DNA from: Clostridiales bacterium
Lineage (GTDB): Bacteria; Bacillota; Clostridia; Saccharofermentanales; Saccharofermentanaceae
NCBI GenBank assembly: GCA_017478485.1
Contig: JAFVDI010000027.1
Coordinates: 1 to 46,510 of the forward strand
Direction: 5' to 3'
DNA: 46,510 nucleotides
Of the stretch, positions 1 to 7,474 are shown piece after piece; the first letter of the stretch is position 1, and each line of letters starts with the position of its first letter. Made by a program: the position numbers and the translations under genes. The notes under the pieces were generated by a model. That model was not told the origin of the DNA. It searched no databases and saw only the letters and a list, made by a program, of their open reading frames with translations.

Positions 1-180
1 GATTCACAAAAAGCGTCACGGTTTTGCCTGTTTTTGTGACGGAAAATGTGAATTTCAAGCCGGATTCACAAAAAGCGTCACGGTTTTGCCTGTTTTTGTG
101 ACGGAAAATGTGAATTTCAAGCCGGATTCACAAAAAGCGTCACGGTTTTGCCTGTTTTTGTGACGGAAAATGTGAATCGG
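1..180. repeat. Three tandem 62-bp repeats, each a ~52-bp nested palindrome
   Basis: Three copies with a period of exactly 62 bp begin at 1, 63 and 125; the third lacks the 10-bp linker (TTCAAGCCGG). The palindromic part (2-53, 64-115, 126-177) reads ATTCAC, 7 nt, GTCAC, 16 nt, GTGAC, 7 nt, GTGAAT, so an outer and an inner pair of arms nest in one hairpin. Copies are essentially identical, implying recent amplification or gene conversion. The array touches the left edge of the window and may continue beyond it. It lies just upstream of the thrS promoter region. A single diverged copy with almost the same spacing is at 22891-22941. Function unknown: could be a mobile palindromic element, a protein-binding site or an RNA hairpin. 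Confidence 0.9.
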
Positions 181-233
181 CCTTACGGAAGGCGAAAAAA
201 AGGGCGTTTTATGTGGAAAAACAGGTTTTCTTT

Positions 234-242
234 TGTTAAAAT
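234..242 (+). promoter_or_regulatory. Putative extended -10 of thrS
   Basis: TGTTAAAAT fits the TGn-extended -10 pattern seen before several other genes in this window. No good -35 hexamer is visible, as is usual for extended -10 promoters. It would start transcription roughly 45 nt before the thrS start codon. Confidence 0.4.
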
Positions 243-254
243 GCTCGAATACTC

Positions 255-273
255 TGCACAGCGGTTCTGTGCA
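255..273 (+). promoter_or_regulatory. Leader hairpin just before the thrS ribosome binding site
   Basis: TGCACAG, CGGTT, CTGTGCA forms a perfect 7-bp stem with a 5-nt loop, ending 9 nt before the GGAGGAGG ribosome binding site (283-290). The leader is too short for a T-box and has no T-box motif. E. coli ThrRS represses its own translation through tRNA-like leader hairpins; similar control here is only an inference from position. Confidence 0.35.
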
Positions 274-297
274 TAAAACTCTGGAGGAGGTTTTACA

Positions 298-2124
298 ATG
301 GAAAAAGAAGAAGTATTGAAGGTGTACCGTCACTCTCTGGCTCACATCATGGCAAAGGCCGTGATCGAGATCTTCGGTAAAGAGGTGCAGTACGCGATCG
401 GTCCTGAGATCGAAGACGGATGCTACTATGATTTCATCCTGCCGAGAGCAGTCACCGAAGAAGATTTTCCCGCAATCGAAGAGAAGATGCATGAGATCAT
501 CAAGCGCCGCGAGGACTGGACCCGCAAGGAGATTTCAAGGGCTGAAGCACTTGAGATCTTCAAGGATCAGAAGTTCAAGACCGAGCTTATCAATGATCTC
601 CCTGAAGATGCGGTTATCTCAACTTACAACACCGGCGATGATTTTATTGATCTTTGCCGCGGTCCCCACGTAGATAATTCACAGGAGCTCTTCAGCGCCG
701 CATTCAAGATCAAGAATGTCTCTGGCGCTTACTGGAGAGGCGATGAGAAGAGGGATCAACTGCAGAGAATATATCTTTTCGCTTTCCCTTCAAAGGACGA
801 GCTCAAGGCTCACCTTGCATGGCTCAAGGAAGCACAGGAAAGAGACCACAAGAAGATCGGAACGCAGCTTGACCTGTTCATGTTCCGTGAGACAGCTCCG
901 GGCATGGCTTACTGGCTCCCGAGGGGGTGGGTACTCTATCAGGAACTCATGAAGTATTCCCGCGAGATCCAGCTCAAGCACGGCTATACGGAGATCTCCG
1001 CGCCTCTTATCAACAATAAGAAGCTCTGGCTCATCTCAGGTCACTGGGCACACTATCAGAACAACATGTTCATCGTTCCGGGCATCACGAAGGGCGTTAA
1101 TGCTTGTGCTGCAGTAGAGAGCGACGAGACGGCGGAAAAGTATTCCGTTGACGCTGAGGACACTATGGCAGCAAAGCCTATGAACTGCCCGAACGCCATG
1201 ATGTCTTACAAGCGCACGATGCATTCTTATAAGGAACTTCCTATCCGTTACAGCGAATATGACGTTCTCCACAGAAAAGAGAAGTCCGGTCAGATGAACG
1301 GTCTGTTCAGAGTTCAGGAATTCCGTCAGGATGATGACCATACGTTCGTCACACCCGATCAGATCAAGGATGAGATCAAGGACGTAATCGCTATCGCGGA
1401 CGAGATCTACAAGACGTTCGGTATAACATACCGCGCCGAGTTCTCGACAAGACCTGAGGACTACATGGGCGATCTCGAGTCCTGGAATGCAGCCGAGGCG
1501 GCACTCAAGGAGATCCTCGACGAGAAGTACGGCGACGGCAACTACGAGATCAACGAAGGAGACGGCGCGTTCTACGGCCCGAAGATCGACCTTCAGATCA
1601 AGGACGCTCTTGGACGTGAGTGGCAGTGCGGAACAGTCCAGCTCGACTTCCAGCTCCCTCATAACTTTGAGCTCACATTCGTCGACAAGGACGGCTCACA
1701 GAAGATGCCTATCGTCATCCACCGTGCTATCTTCGGTTCTTTCGAGAGATTCATCGGTATCATCACTGAGCACTTCAAGGGTTCGTTCCCGTTCTGGCTC
1801 AACCCTTACCAGGTTGCAGTCGTACCGATCAGACCCGAGCATAACGAGTATGCGCAGAAGGTCGTGTCCGAGCTCACTGCCGCAGGCGTACGCGTCGAGG
1901 CTGACTACACTGACGTCAACATGAGAGACAAGATCAAGAAGTTCAAGCAGATGAAGGATCCTTACATCCTCGTCGTAGGAGACAAGGAAGCTGCTGAGAA
2001 CACTGTCGCAGTCAACGTCAGAGGTTCAAACAAGCAGGTTCCCGGAGTTGCACTCGATAAGTTCGTCGAGATCTGCAAGAAGCTCAATGCTGAAAGGACT
2101 CTGGAGCTCCCTCAGGAGATGTAA
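298..2124 (+). CDS. thrS: Threonine-tRNA ligase lacking the TGS domain
   Basis: Charges tRNA-Thr with threonine in the cytoplasm. The 608-residue protein starts directly in the editing domain: H12/H16 (HSLAH) and C120/H124 (CRGPH) are the four editing-site residues. The class II catalytic core follows, with probable zinc ligands C297, H348 and H475 and motif 2 around 338-350; the C-terminal anticodon-binding domain starts near residue 500. Usual bacterial ThrRS has ~640 residues because of an N-terminal ~60-residue TGS domain, absent here. About 20 extra residues sit just before the KPMNCP motif (~262-292), and that motif continues NAM rather than the usual GH, so this is a divergent ThrRS type. 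The start is supported by GGAGGAGG 8 nt upstream; nothing TGS-like is encoded upstream, only the palindromic repeats. A hairpin terminator follows. Confidence 0.95.
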   Translation: MEKEEVLKVYRHSLAHIMAKAVIEIFGKEVQYAIGPEIEDGCYYDFILPRAVTEEDFPAIEEKMHEIIKRREDWTRKEISRAEALEIFKDQKFKTELINDLPEDAVISTYNTGDDFIDLCRGPHVDNSQELFSAAFKIKNVSGAYWRGDEKRDQLQRIYLFAFPSKDELKAHLAWLKEAQERDHKKIGTQLDLFMFRETAPGMAYWLPRGWVLYQELMKYSREIQLKHGYTEISAPLINNKKLWLISGHWAHYQNNMFIVPGITKGVNACAAVESDETAEKYSVDAEDTMAAKPMNCPNAMMSYKRTMHSYKELPIRYSEYDVLHRKEKSGQMNGLFRVQEFRQDDDHTFVTPDQIKDEIKDVIAIADEIYKTFGITYRAEFSTRPEDYMGDLESWNAAEAALKEILDEKYGDGNYEINEGDGAFYGPKIDLQIKDALGREWQCGTVQLDFQLPHNFELTFVDKDGSQKMPIVIHRAIFGSFERFIGIITEHFKGSFPFWLNPYQVAVVPIRPEHNEYAQKVVSELTAAGVRVEADYTDVNMRDKIKKFKQMKDPYILVVGDKEAAENTVAVNVRGSNKQVPGVALDKFVEICKKLNAERTLELPQEM

Positions 2125-2155
2125 GTTCAGGGTATTGATCTCATTTATAAGTCAA

Positions 2156-2190
2156 AGGGCCGCATCGCAAGGTGTGGCTCTTTTGTTTTG
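2156..2190 (+). terminator. Intrinsic terminator of thrS
   Basis: A 10-bp stem including G-U pairs (2156-2165 with 2172-2181) and a 6-nt loop, followed by TTTGTTTTG. It begins about 30 nt after the thrS stop codon. Confidence 0.7.
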
Positions 2191-2230
2191 CACAGGAGGG
2201 GGGCGGGCCCCGGGGGTTCAAATGCGGATT

Positions 2231-2376
2231 ACGTAAAAAGTGTAGTAAACGAAGGTGTTTACTACACTTTTTTGTACAATTCAGCTCGATTTGCACAAAA
2301 TCGTGCACAAAAACGAGTCGTTTACTACACTTTTCAGGTAAATGCTTATCCGCCTGCGCATATGTTGTTTTTCTAC
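2231..2376 (+). repeat. GTGTAGTAAA hairpin repeat, copy 1
   Basis: Starts with a perfect 16-bp hairpin (2235-2250 with 2257-2272, 6-nt loop) whose arms carry GTGTAGTAAAC and its complement, with A5 before and T6 after. A GTACAA spacer, a TGCAC/GTGCA mini-hairpin and a second half-site (GTTTACTACAC at 2320-2330) follow; the unit ends at GTTGTTTTT (2364-2372). The same blocks in the same order occur at 38382-38517. In this copy the left hairpin is intact and the right one is only half. The A/T-flanked stem could also end transcription in both directions. Confidence 0.75.
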
Positions 2377-2520
2377 AAGGCATCAGATGCCCTGAAAGCC
2401 GAAAAACAGGGCAAAAACTTTGATTATCAAATTATCAAATTACACTTTCAGGGGTGCCTGAGGGGCAATTTTTTAGGTAAAAATCCTAACGAAAAACAAC
2501 TTTAATTGAATGACTGTTCT

Positions 2521-2529
2521 TGATATTAT
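2521..2529 (+). promoter_or_regulatory. Putative extended -10 of ldh
   Basis: TGATATTAT matches the TGnTAnnAT pattern shared by several promoters in this window. It lies 24 nt before the start codon, so the untranslated leader would be short. Confidence 0.4.
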
Positions 2530-2553
2530 TCGTATTGCTACAAAAGGGGGCAC

Positions 2554-3513
2554 ATGAATATGTACAAACAGGAAGGAACAAAGGTAGCCATCATCGGCGC
2601 CGGTGCGGTAGGATCAACAACCGCTTTCGCAATCGCAATGCAGCAGCTCTGCTCTGAGCTCGTCCTTATCGACGTTAATAAGGAAAAGGCTCTCGGCGAG
2701 GCTCTCGATATCAGCCACGGACTTCCGTTCATCGGCGATATGTATATTCACGCAGGTGACTACAGCGATGTTAAGGATGCAGACTGCATCATCATCACCG
2801 CAGGTATCCCCAGAAAAGAAGGCGAGACAAGACTTGACCTTGCAAAGAAGAACGTCAAGCTCGCTCATGTCATTACAGACAGCATCATGGAGCACTACAA
2901 CAAGGGTGTCATCATGGTCATCTCCAACCCTTGCGACCTTGTTACATATAAGGTAGCTGAGTGGTCCGGACTTCCTTCTAACATGATCATCGGTTCCGGT
3001 ACGAACCTTGACTCCGCGCGTTTCAGAGTCCTCATCTCCAGAAAGCTCGGCGTTGACGTAAGAAACGTTCACGGTTATATCCTCGGCGAGCACGGCGAGA
3101 CACAGTTCCCTGCATGGAGCCACACTCACGTTGCAGGTATGGGAATCGACGAGTACGCTGAAGCTATCGGCATTCCTTTCGGTCAGGATGTTAAGGATGA
3201 GATCGCACAGCAGACAAAGTCTTCCGGCGCGCAGATCATCAAGCTCAAGGGCGCTACATTCAATGGTATCGCAGTAAGTGCCGCTACACTCCTCAGGAGC
3301 ATCACAGAGGACGAGCACACCATCAGAACAGTCTCCACAAGACTTAATGGCGAGTACGGCATCAGCGGTGTTACTCTTGACGTTCCTGCACTTATCGGTG
3401 CAAACGGCGTAGACAAGATCATCGACATGCGTCTTACCGATGAGGAATATCAGCTCCTCAAGCGATCAGAAGCAAACATGCGTGAAGCCATCGCTTCCGT
3501 CGAAGACCTCTGA
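2554..3513 (+). CDS. ldh: L-lactate/malate dehydrogenase family protein (annotated here as ldh)
   Basis: NAD-dependent 2-hydroxyacid dehydrogenase of the LDH/MDH superfamily, 319 residues, the usual length. Seen: the GAGAVGS nucleotide-binding loop (15-21), Asp40 after beta-2 (NADH preference), NPCDLVTY (125-132), the substrate-binding Arg in SARFR, and catalytic His180 in GEHGETQ. The mobile loop reads IPRKEGETR: by family numbering R93 is the catalytic Arg109, and R87 falls at position 102, where LDHs normally have Gln and malate dehydrogenases have Arg. The T246 position is Thr (KGATFNG, T235), an LDH feature. Overall similarity favours the LDH branch, so regeneration of NAD from pyruvate is the likely role, but malate/oxaloacetate activity is possible. 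AAAGGGGG lies 4-11 nt before the ATG, with its own promoter and terminator, so it appears monocistronic. Confidence 0.88.
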   Translation: MNMYKQEGTKVAIIGAGAVGSTTAFAIAMQQLCSELVLIDVNKEKALGEALDISHGLPFIGDMYIHAGDYSDVKDADCIIITAGIPRKEGETRLDLAKKNVKLAHVITDSIMEHYNKGVIMVISNPCDLVTYKVAEWSGLPSNMIIGSGTNLDSARFRVLISRKLGVDVRNVHGYILGEHGETQFPAWSHTHVAGMGIDEYAEAIGIPFGQDVKDEIAQQTKSSGAQIIKLKGATFNGIAVSAATLLRSITEDEHTIRTVSTRLNGEYGISGVTLDVPALIGANGVDKIIDMRLTDEEYQLLKRSEANMREAIASVEDL

Positions 3514-3539
3514 TAGAGATCAGACTGTAAGATTTCAAT

Positions 3540-3570
3540 GACCCTTCCGGTATCCGGAGGGGTCTTTTTT
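3540..3570 (+). terminator. Intrinsic terminator of ldh
   Basis: An 11-bp stem (3540-3550 with 3554-3564, one G-U pair) closed by a 3-nt loop and followed by six T residues. A textbook Rho-independent terminator 27 nt after the stop codon. Confidence 0.93.
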
Positions 3571-3634
3571 ATGTTGCATTTTAAGGACATTTTGTGGAAC
3601 TGTGCTCACTAATAAATAAAGTAAGAAATCTTCG

Positions 3635-3643
3635 TGTTATAAT
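3635..3643 (+). promoter_or_regulatory. Extended -10 promoter of the lysozyme gene
   Basis: TGTTATAAT is a perfect extended -10 element located 49 nt before the start codon. No convincing -35 is present. Confidence 0.65.
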
Positions 3644-3691
3644 GAATCCACAATCCGCAGATACCAAAAAGCAGAGATTGGAGACAAAATT

Positions 3692-6007
3692 ATGCTTAAC
3701 GGACTGAAGAGGTTCGCTTCGGCAGTAATCGCAGTAACCATAGCGTTCACGTTTGTGGGCGCATTTACGCGTTTAAATGAGACCAAAGTCTATGCCGATA
3801 CGGCCAACACGGCGCCTGCAACAACATATACTCTTTCAGGCAAAGCCCGTATTCAGGGATACGGGAACAAGAAGGGCTCTTTCAGCGGAGGCATCCTTTC
3901 GCTCGGCAAGAAGGGCAAAAAGAAGAATCTTTATGCATTAACCATTAACTTTAAGAACAATACCGGCTATCAGGGCGGCATCCGCTACAGCGTTTACCGC
4001 ACAAAGAAGGGCTGGTCCGGCTGGAAGACAAGCGGCCAGAAAGCAGGTTCCAGCAGCAACAAGTACAAGATCGAAGCTGTCAGGATCGAACTGACCGGCG
4101 AGCTCGCAAAGCATTACAGCGTTGTTTACAGCGCATACATGCAGACGTACAAGGGCAATCAGGGCTGGGTCAGCGACGGCGCGGCAGCAGGTACCCAGGG
4201 CGAGAAGAAGAGACTTGAGCAGGTCAGGATCAAACTCGTTTCGAGAGACCAGCTCGGCGAGCAGCCCTCTGTCTCTTACAGAATGTACAGGGACAAGTAC
4301 AAGTGGGGATCCAAGTGGTCAAAGGACGGAGCCGTTGCGGGTGTAAACTCCGGTTCCTATCAGAAGCATGAAGGCCTTCAGATGACCGTAACAGGATCCA
4401 AGTATACGGGCAACATCCAGTACCGTGTACGCGGTGACGGATATTCCTGGACAGGGTGGTCCACCAAGAACGGCAAGGTCGGCAAATATTCCAAAGGCAA
4501 GAGGATCGAAGAGATCGAAGCAAGACTCACAGGAGAGCTTGCCGAGCATTTCGACGTCTATTACAGAACACGCGTCAAGGAAAAGGGATGGCTCGGCTGG
4601 GCAAAGAACGGCGAGAGGTCCGGAACCGATAAATACAAGTTCTACATCATGGCATTCCAGTGCGTCATAGTTCCGAAGGGCGCTGATGCTCCCGGAAACA
4701 TCAACGGCGTAACGAGCAAATATACGTCTTCTTACCTTGTAAACGGCAATCCGGTACTGAAGTTCGCTGATTTCAAAGCTGACCACAAGACATCAAAGAC
4801 AATGGTCGGCATCGATGTCTCGAAGTATCAGGGCAACATCGATTTCAAGAAGGCGAAGGCTGCAGGCGTTGAATTCGTAATCCTCCGCTGCTACGTAAGA
4901 AACAACTATTACGACAAGACAAAGAAGAAATATGTCTGGTGCAATGCGCCCGATACAAAGTTCGAGCAGTATTACAAGGATGCCAAGGCGGCAGGACTCA
5001 AGATCGGCCTGTATTTCTTTACCTGTGACTACACGGAAGAGAACATGCGCAAGTACACGCAGGACATGATCAAGAAGTGCAAGCTTGATCAGAAGCAGAT
5101 CGATTTCCCGATCGCATTTGACTGGGAGAACTTCGATTACTACAAGCGTGCCCACAAGAGTAATAAATGGTCAACGTCAACGATGAACAAGCACATCGAT
5201 TCGGACCTCAACAAGATGGTCGCGATCTTTGAGGAAGAATGCAACAAGGCCGGTTACTCCGCATCGATCTACGGCAGCAAGTCCAGACTCGAGGGCACAT
5301 GGAGCCCTTCGATCAAGAACATGAAGGCAGGCAAGAACAACCTGTCCATCTGGATGGCACACTGGGTGTCCAAGTCTTCTTACAAGGGCAGCTACTACAT
5401 GTGGCAGGTCAATTCACACGGAAGAGTACCCGGCATCAGCGGTGACGTGGATCTCGACGTTGCATACATTGACAGGCTCCCTTCGCCCAAGGCTCCCGTA
5501 AAGCCCGAAGATCCTTCTTCCGGCAGTACCGATAAACCTGAAGAACAGACAGAGGCAACACAGCCTAAGGACAACAATGTTCCGGATGAGGAAGCAAAGC
5601 CTGAAGAAGGCGAAACACCAGCACCCGGACCTGATGAAGCGGCACCCGAAGAAGGAAACGCAACACCCGAAGACGGCGCCAAGGCACCTGAAGGAGAGCG
5701 CGAAGCCGCTGAACAGGAGGAAAAGAAGCCTGACGAGACTCCTGCTGAAGCTCCCGCTGAAAAAACAGAGCCTGAGGATGAACCGGCAGAGACTCCTTCC
5801 GAAGAGCCCGCAAAAGATACGGCTGAACCGAAAGAAGCAGCTCCCTCTAAGGATAGCGGTTCCGTAAAGGAAAATGCTCCTGCAAAGGAGGATGCGCCTG
5901 TCAAGGAATCGGAACCCGATAAGGATACGTCTTCGAAAAAGGACGCGGAGCCTGCCAAGTCTTCTTCCAAGGAACAGCCTGAAGAAGTCACGACGGGTGA
6001 ACCGTAA
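3692..6007 (+). CDS. Secreted GH25 lysozyme with ChW-like repeats and an acidic Pro/Glu tail
   Basis: An N-terminal signal peptide (positive residues, hydrophobic core ~9-26, possible cleavage near VYADTA) points to export. Residues ~50-325 hold four to five repeats with conserved Trp and Gly (GWSGW, GWVSDG, KWGSKWS, SWTGWS, GWLGWA), matching clostridial hydrophobic-W repeats thought to bind the cell wall. A GH25 muramidase domain spans ~371-595: D375 in GIDVSKYQG and D477/E479 in AFDWEN are the expected catalytic acids. Residues ~600-771 are a long low-complexity tail rich in Pro, Glu, Ala and Lys, with no LPXTG motif or transmembrane anchor. It likely cleaves peptidoglycan during wall turnover or against competitors. 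A TTGGAG-like site precedes the ATG. The gap to glmU is only 50 bp with no hairpin, so read-through into glmU is possible. Confidence 0.9.
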   Translation: MLNGLKRFASAVIAVTIAFTFVGAFTRLNETKVYADTANTAPATTYTLSGKARIQGYGNKKGSFSGGILSLGKKGKKKNLYALTINFKNNTGYQGGIRYSVYRTKKGWSGWKTSGQKAGSSSNKYKIEAVRIELTGELAKHYSVVYSAYMQTYKGNQGWVSDGAAAGTQGEKKRLEQVRIKLVSRDQLGEQPSVSYRMYRDKYKWGSKWSKDGAVAGVNSGSYQKHEGLQMTVTGSKYTGNIQYRVRGDGYSWTGWSTKNGKVGKYSKGKRIEEIEARLTGELAEHFDVYYRTRVKEKGWLGWAKNGERSGTDKYKFYIMAFQCVIVPKGADAPGNINGVTSKYTSSYLVNGNPVLKFADFKADHKTSKTMVGIDVSKYQGNIDFKKAKAAGVEFVILRCYVRNNYYDKTKKKYVWCNAPDTKFEQYYKDAKAAGLKIGLYFFTCDYTEENMRKYTQDMIKKCKLDQKQIDFPIAFDWENFDYYKRAHKSNKWSTSTMNKHIDSDLNKMVAIFEEECNKAGYSASIYGSKSRLEGTWSPSIKNMKAGKNNLSIWMAHWVSKSSYKGSYYMWQVNSHGRVPGISGDVDLDVAYIDRLPSPKAPVKPEDPSSGSTDKPEEQTEATQPKDNNVPDEEAKPEEGETPAPGPDEAAPEEGNATPEDGAKAPEGEREAAEQEEKKPDETPAEAPAEKTEPEDEPAETPSEEPAKDTAEPKEAAPSKDSGSVKENAPAKEDAPVKESEPDKDTSSKKDAEPAKSSSKEQPEEVTTGEP

Positions 6008-6057
6008 GAAATTTAAAATAATCTAAAACACCAATAAAGAACTAAGGGGTTAGGAAC

Positions 6058-7473
6058 ATGGAAATCAGTGCAGTTGTAATGGCCGCAGGCAGAAGTACGA
6101 GAATGAAGTCGAAGCACTCAAAGGTAGTGTTTCAGGTGTCCGGTAAAGCCATTATCCAGTGGGTTGCGGACGCACTTTTCGATGCGGGCTGCAGAGATCA
6201 GGTCTATATCGTGGGCGAGGCCCAGGATGAGATCAGGAGCATCTTAGGCGAGAATGTCGCTTACGTGCTTCAGGAAGAACAGCGCGGAACAGGACACGCG
6301 GTCATGCAGGCAGCGCCTTTCCTTGAAGGAAGGGACGGCCTTACGATCGTACTTCCCGGCGACTGTCCGATGGTATCGGTTGAGACGATCAACAGAGCTC
6401 TTAAGGCATTTGAGACTGCAGAAGGAAACTGCGCAGCGATCCTCATCACTGCAGAAGCAGACGATCCGACAGGTTACGGAAGGATCGTAAGAGGCGATGA
6501 CGGCAATGTCATCAAGATCGTGGAGCACAAGGACTGCACGGAAGAGGAACTCAAGATCAAGGAGATCAATTCCTCAATGTATGTCTTCAAGACACCGCTC
6601 CTGCTTTCCGCATTGGGAAGGATCGGCGCAAACAATGCCCAGAAGGAATACTACCTTACTGATACGATCGGGATCCTGATAGGTGACGGATACACGGTAG
6701 GCGCGGTAGTCTGCGATTTCGATGATACGCGCGGGATCAACGACAGGATCCAGCTTGCACAGGTCCAGTCCATCATGAACCGCAGGATCCTCGAAAGACA
6801 CATGAAGGCAGGCGTTACGATCATCGACCCTGCTACTACATGGATCCATCACGCAGTTGAGATCGGTATGGATACAACGATCCTGCCGGGCACGACACTC
6901 ATGGGAAACACGGTTATCGGAAGCGACTGCATCATCGGTGAGAACTCGAGGATCGACTGCTCCGAGATCGGCGATGAGACCGTTGTTGACAACTCGATCG
7001 TAAGCCAGAGCCGCATCGGAAAGGACTGCCGTATCGGACCTTATTCGCACATCAGACCTGACTGCGTAATAGACGATCACGTAACGCTCGGCGCTTACGT
7101 CGAGGTCAAGGGCTCCAACATCGGTGAATATACCCGTGCAAGGCACCTTACATATATCGGTGACTCCAAGGTCGGAAAGAACGTCAACTTCGGATGCGGA
7201 ACCGTTACATGCAACTTTGACGGTCAGGACAAGGTCGGATGCACCATTGAGGACAACGTCTTCATCGGAGGCAATTCGAACATCCTTTCAGCTGTAGTTC
7301 TCGGCAAGGATTCCTATATCGCCGCAGGTTCAACGATCACTACGGACGTAGCTCCTCTCGCTCTCGGCATCGGCCGTTCGAAGCAGGTCAACAAAGAGAA
7401 CTGGGTCTCGAACAAGGCCCGCATGAGAGGCAGCAATTATATAAGGCTTGACGACAAGCGTTCGGAACTCTGA
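6058..7473 (+). CDS. glmU: Bifunctional UDP-GlcNAc pyrophosphorylase / GlcN-1-P acetyltransferase
   Basis: Makes UDP-N-acetylglucosamine, the wall precursor, in two steps: acetylation of glucosamine-1-phosphate and uridylyl transfer. The N-terminal half is a nucleotidyltransferase (VVMAAGRSTRM near residue 7, LPGDCPMV, GYGRIVR); the C-terminal half is a left-handed beta-helix with hexapeptide repeats and the acetyltransferase signature region around TYIGD and FGCGTVTCNFDG. At 471 residues it has the family's normal length. AAGGGG lies 8 nt before the ATG. Only one base separates its stop codon from pth, and pth overlaps mfd, so glmU-pth-mfd reads as one operon; glmU-pth neighbourhood is common in Bacillota. 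Confidence 0.96.
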   Translation: MEISAVVMAAGRSTRMKSKHSKVVFQVSGKAIIQWVADALFDAGCRDQVYIVGEAQDEIRSILGENVAYVLQEEQRGTGHAVMQAAPFLEGRDGLTIVLPGDCPMVSVETINRALKAFETAEGNCAAILITAEADDPTGYGRIVRGDDGNVIKIVEHKDCTEEELKIKEINSSMYVFKTPLLLSALGRIGANNAQKEYYLTDTIGILIGDGYTVGAVVCDFDDTRGINDRIQLAQVQSIMNRRILERHMKAGVTIIDPATTWIHHAVEIGMDTTILPGTTLMGNTVIGSDCIIGENSRIDCSEIGDETVVDNSIVSQSRIGKDCRIGPYSHIRPDCVIDDHVTLGAYVEVKGSNIGEYTRARHLTYIGDSKVGKNVNFGCGTVTCNFDGQDKVGCTIEDNVFIGGNSNILSAVVLGKDSYIAAGSTITTDVAPLALGIGRSKQVNKENWVSNKARMRGSNYIRLDDKRSEL

Positions 7474-7474
7474 T

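Larger units (their letters stand above)
2125..2553. other. 429-bp intergenic region between thrS and ldh
   Basis: Holds the thrS terminator (2156-2190), one copy of the GTGTAGTAAA hairpin repeat (2231-2376), small AT-rich hairpins (for example GCCCTG...CAGGGC near 2388-2415, and short ATTATCAA direct repeats near 2423-2440) and the ldh promoter. Open frames of 80-105 codons crossing it merely read through the hairpin repeat and have no recognisable domain. Confidence 0.7.

Noticed and set aside
1..180. CRISPR array
   Set aside because: The 62-bp period has no variable spacers; linker and repeat are both identical, and no cas genes are present.
180..297. T-box riboswitch before thrS
   Set aside because: The leader is too short after the repeats, has no T-box motif and no terminator/antiterminator pair.
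2172..2505. Small genes in the thrS-ldh gap
   Set aside because: The open frames read through the hairpin repeat, have no domains, and the similarity of their translations to frames at 38305-38526 comes from the shared repeat.
5395..5991. 198-codon Ser/Gly-rich minus-strand frame
   Set aside because: It is the reverse of the Pro/Glu-rich tail of the lysozyme; low complexity explains the open frame.
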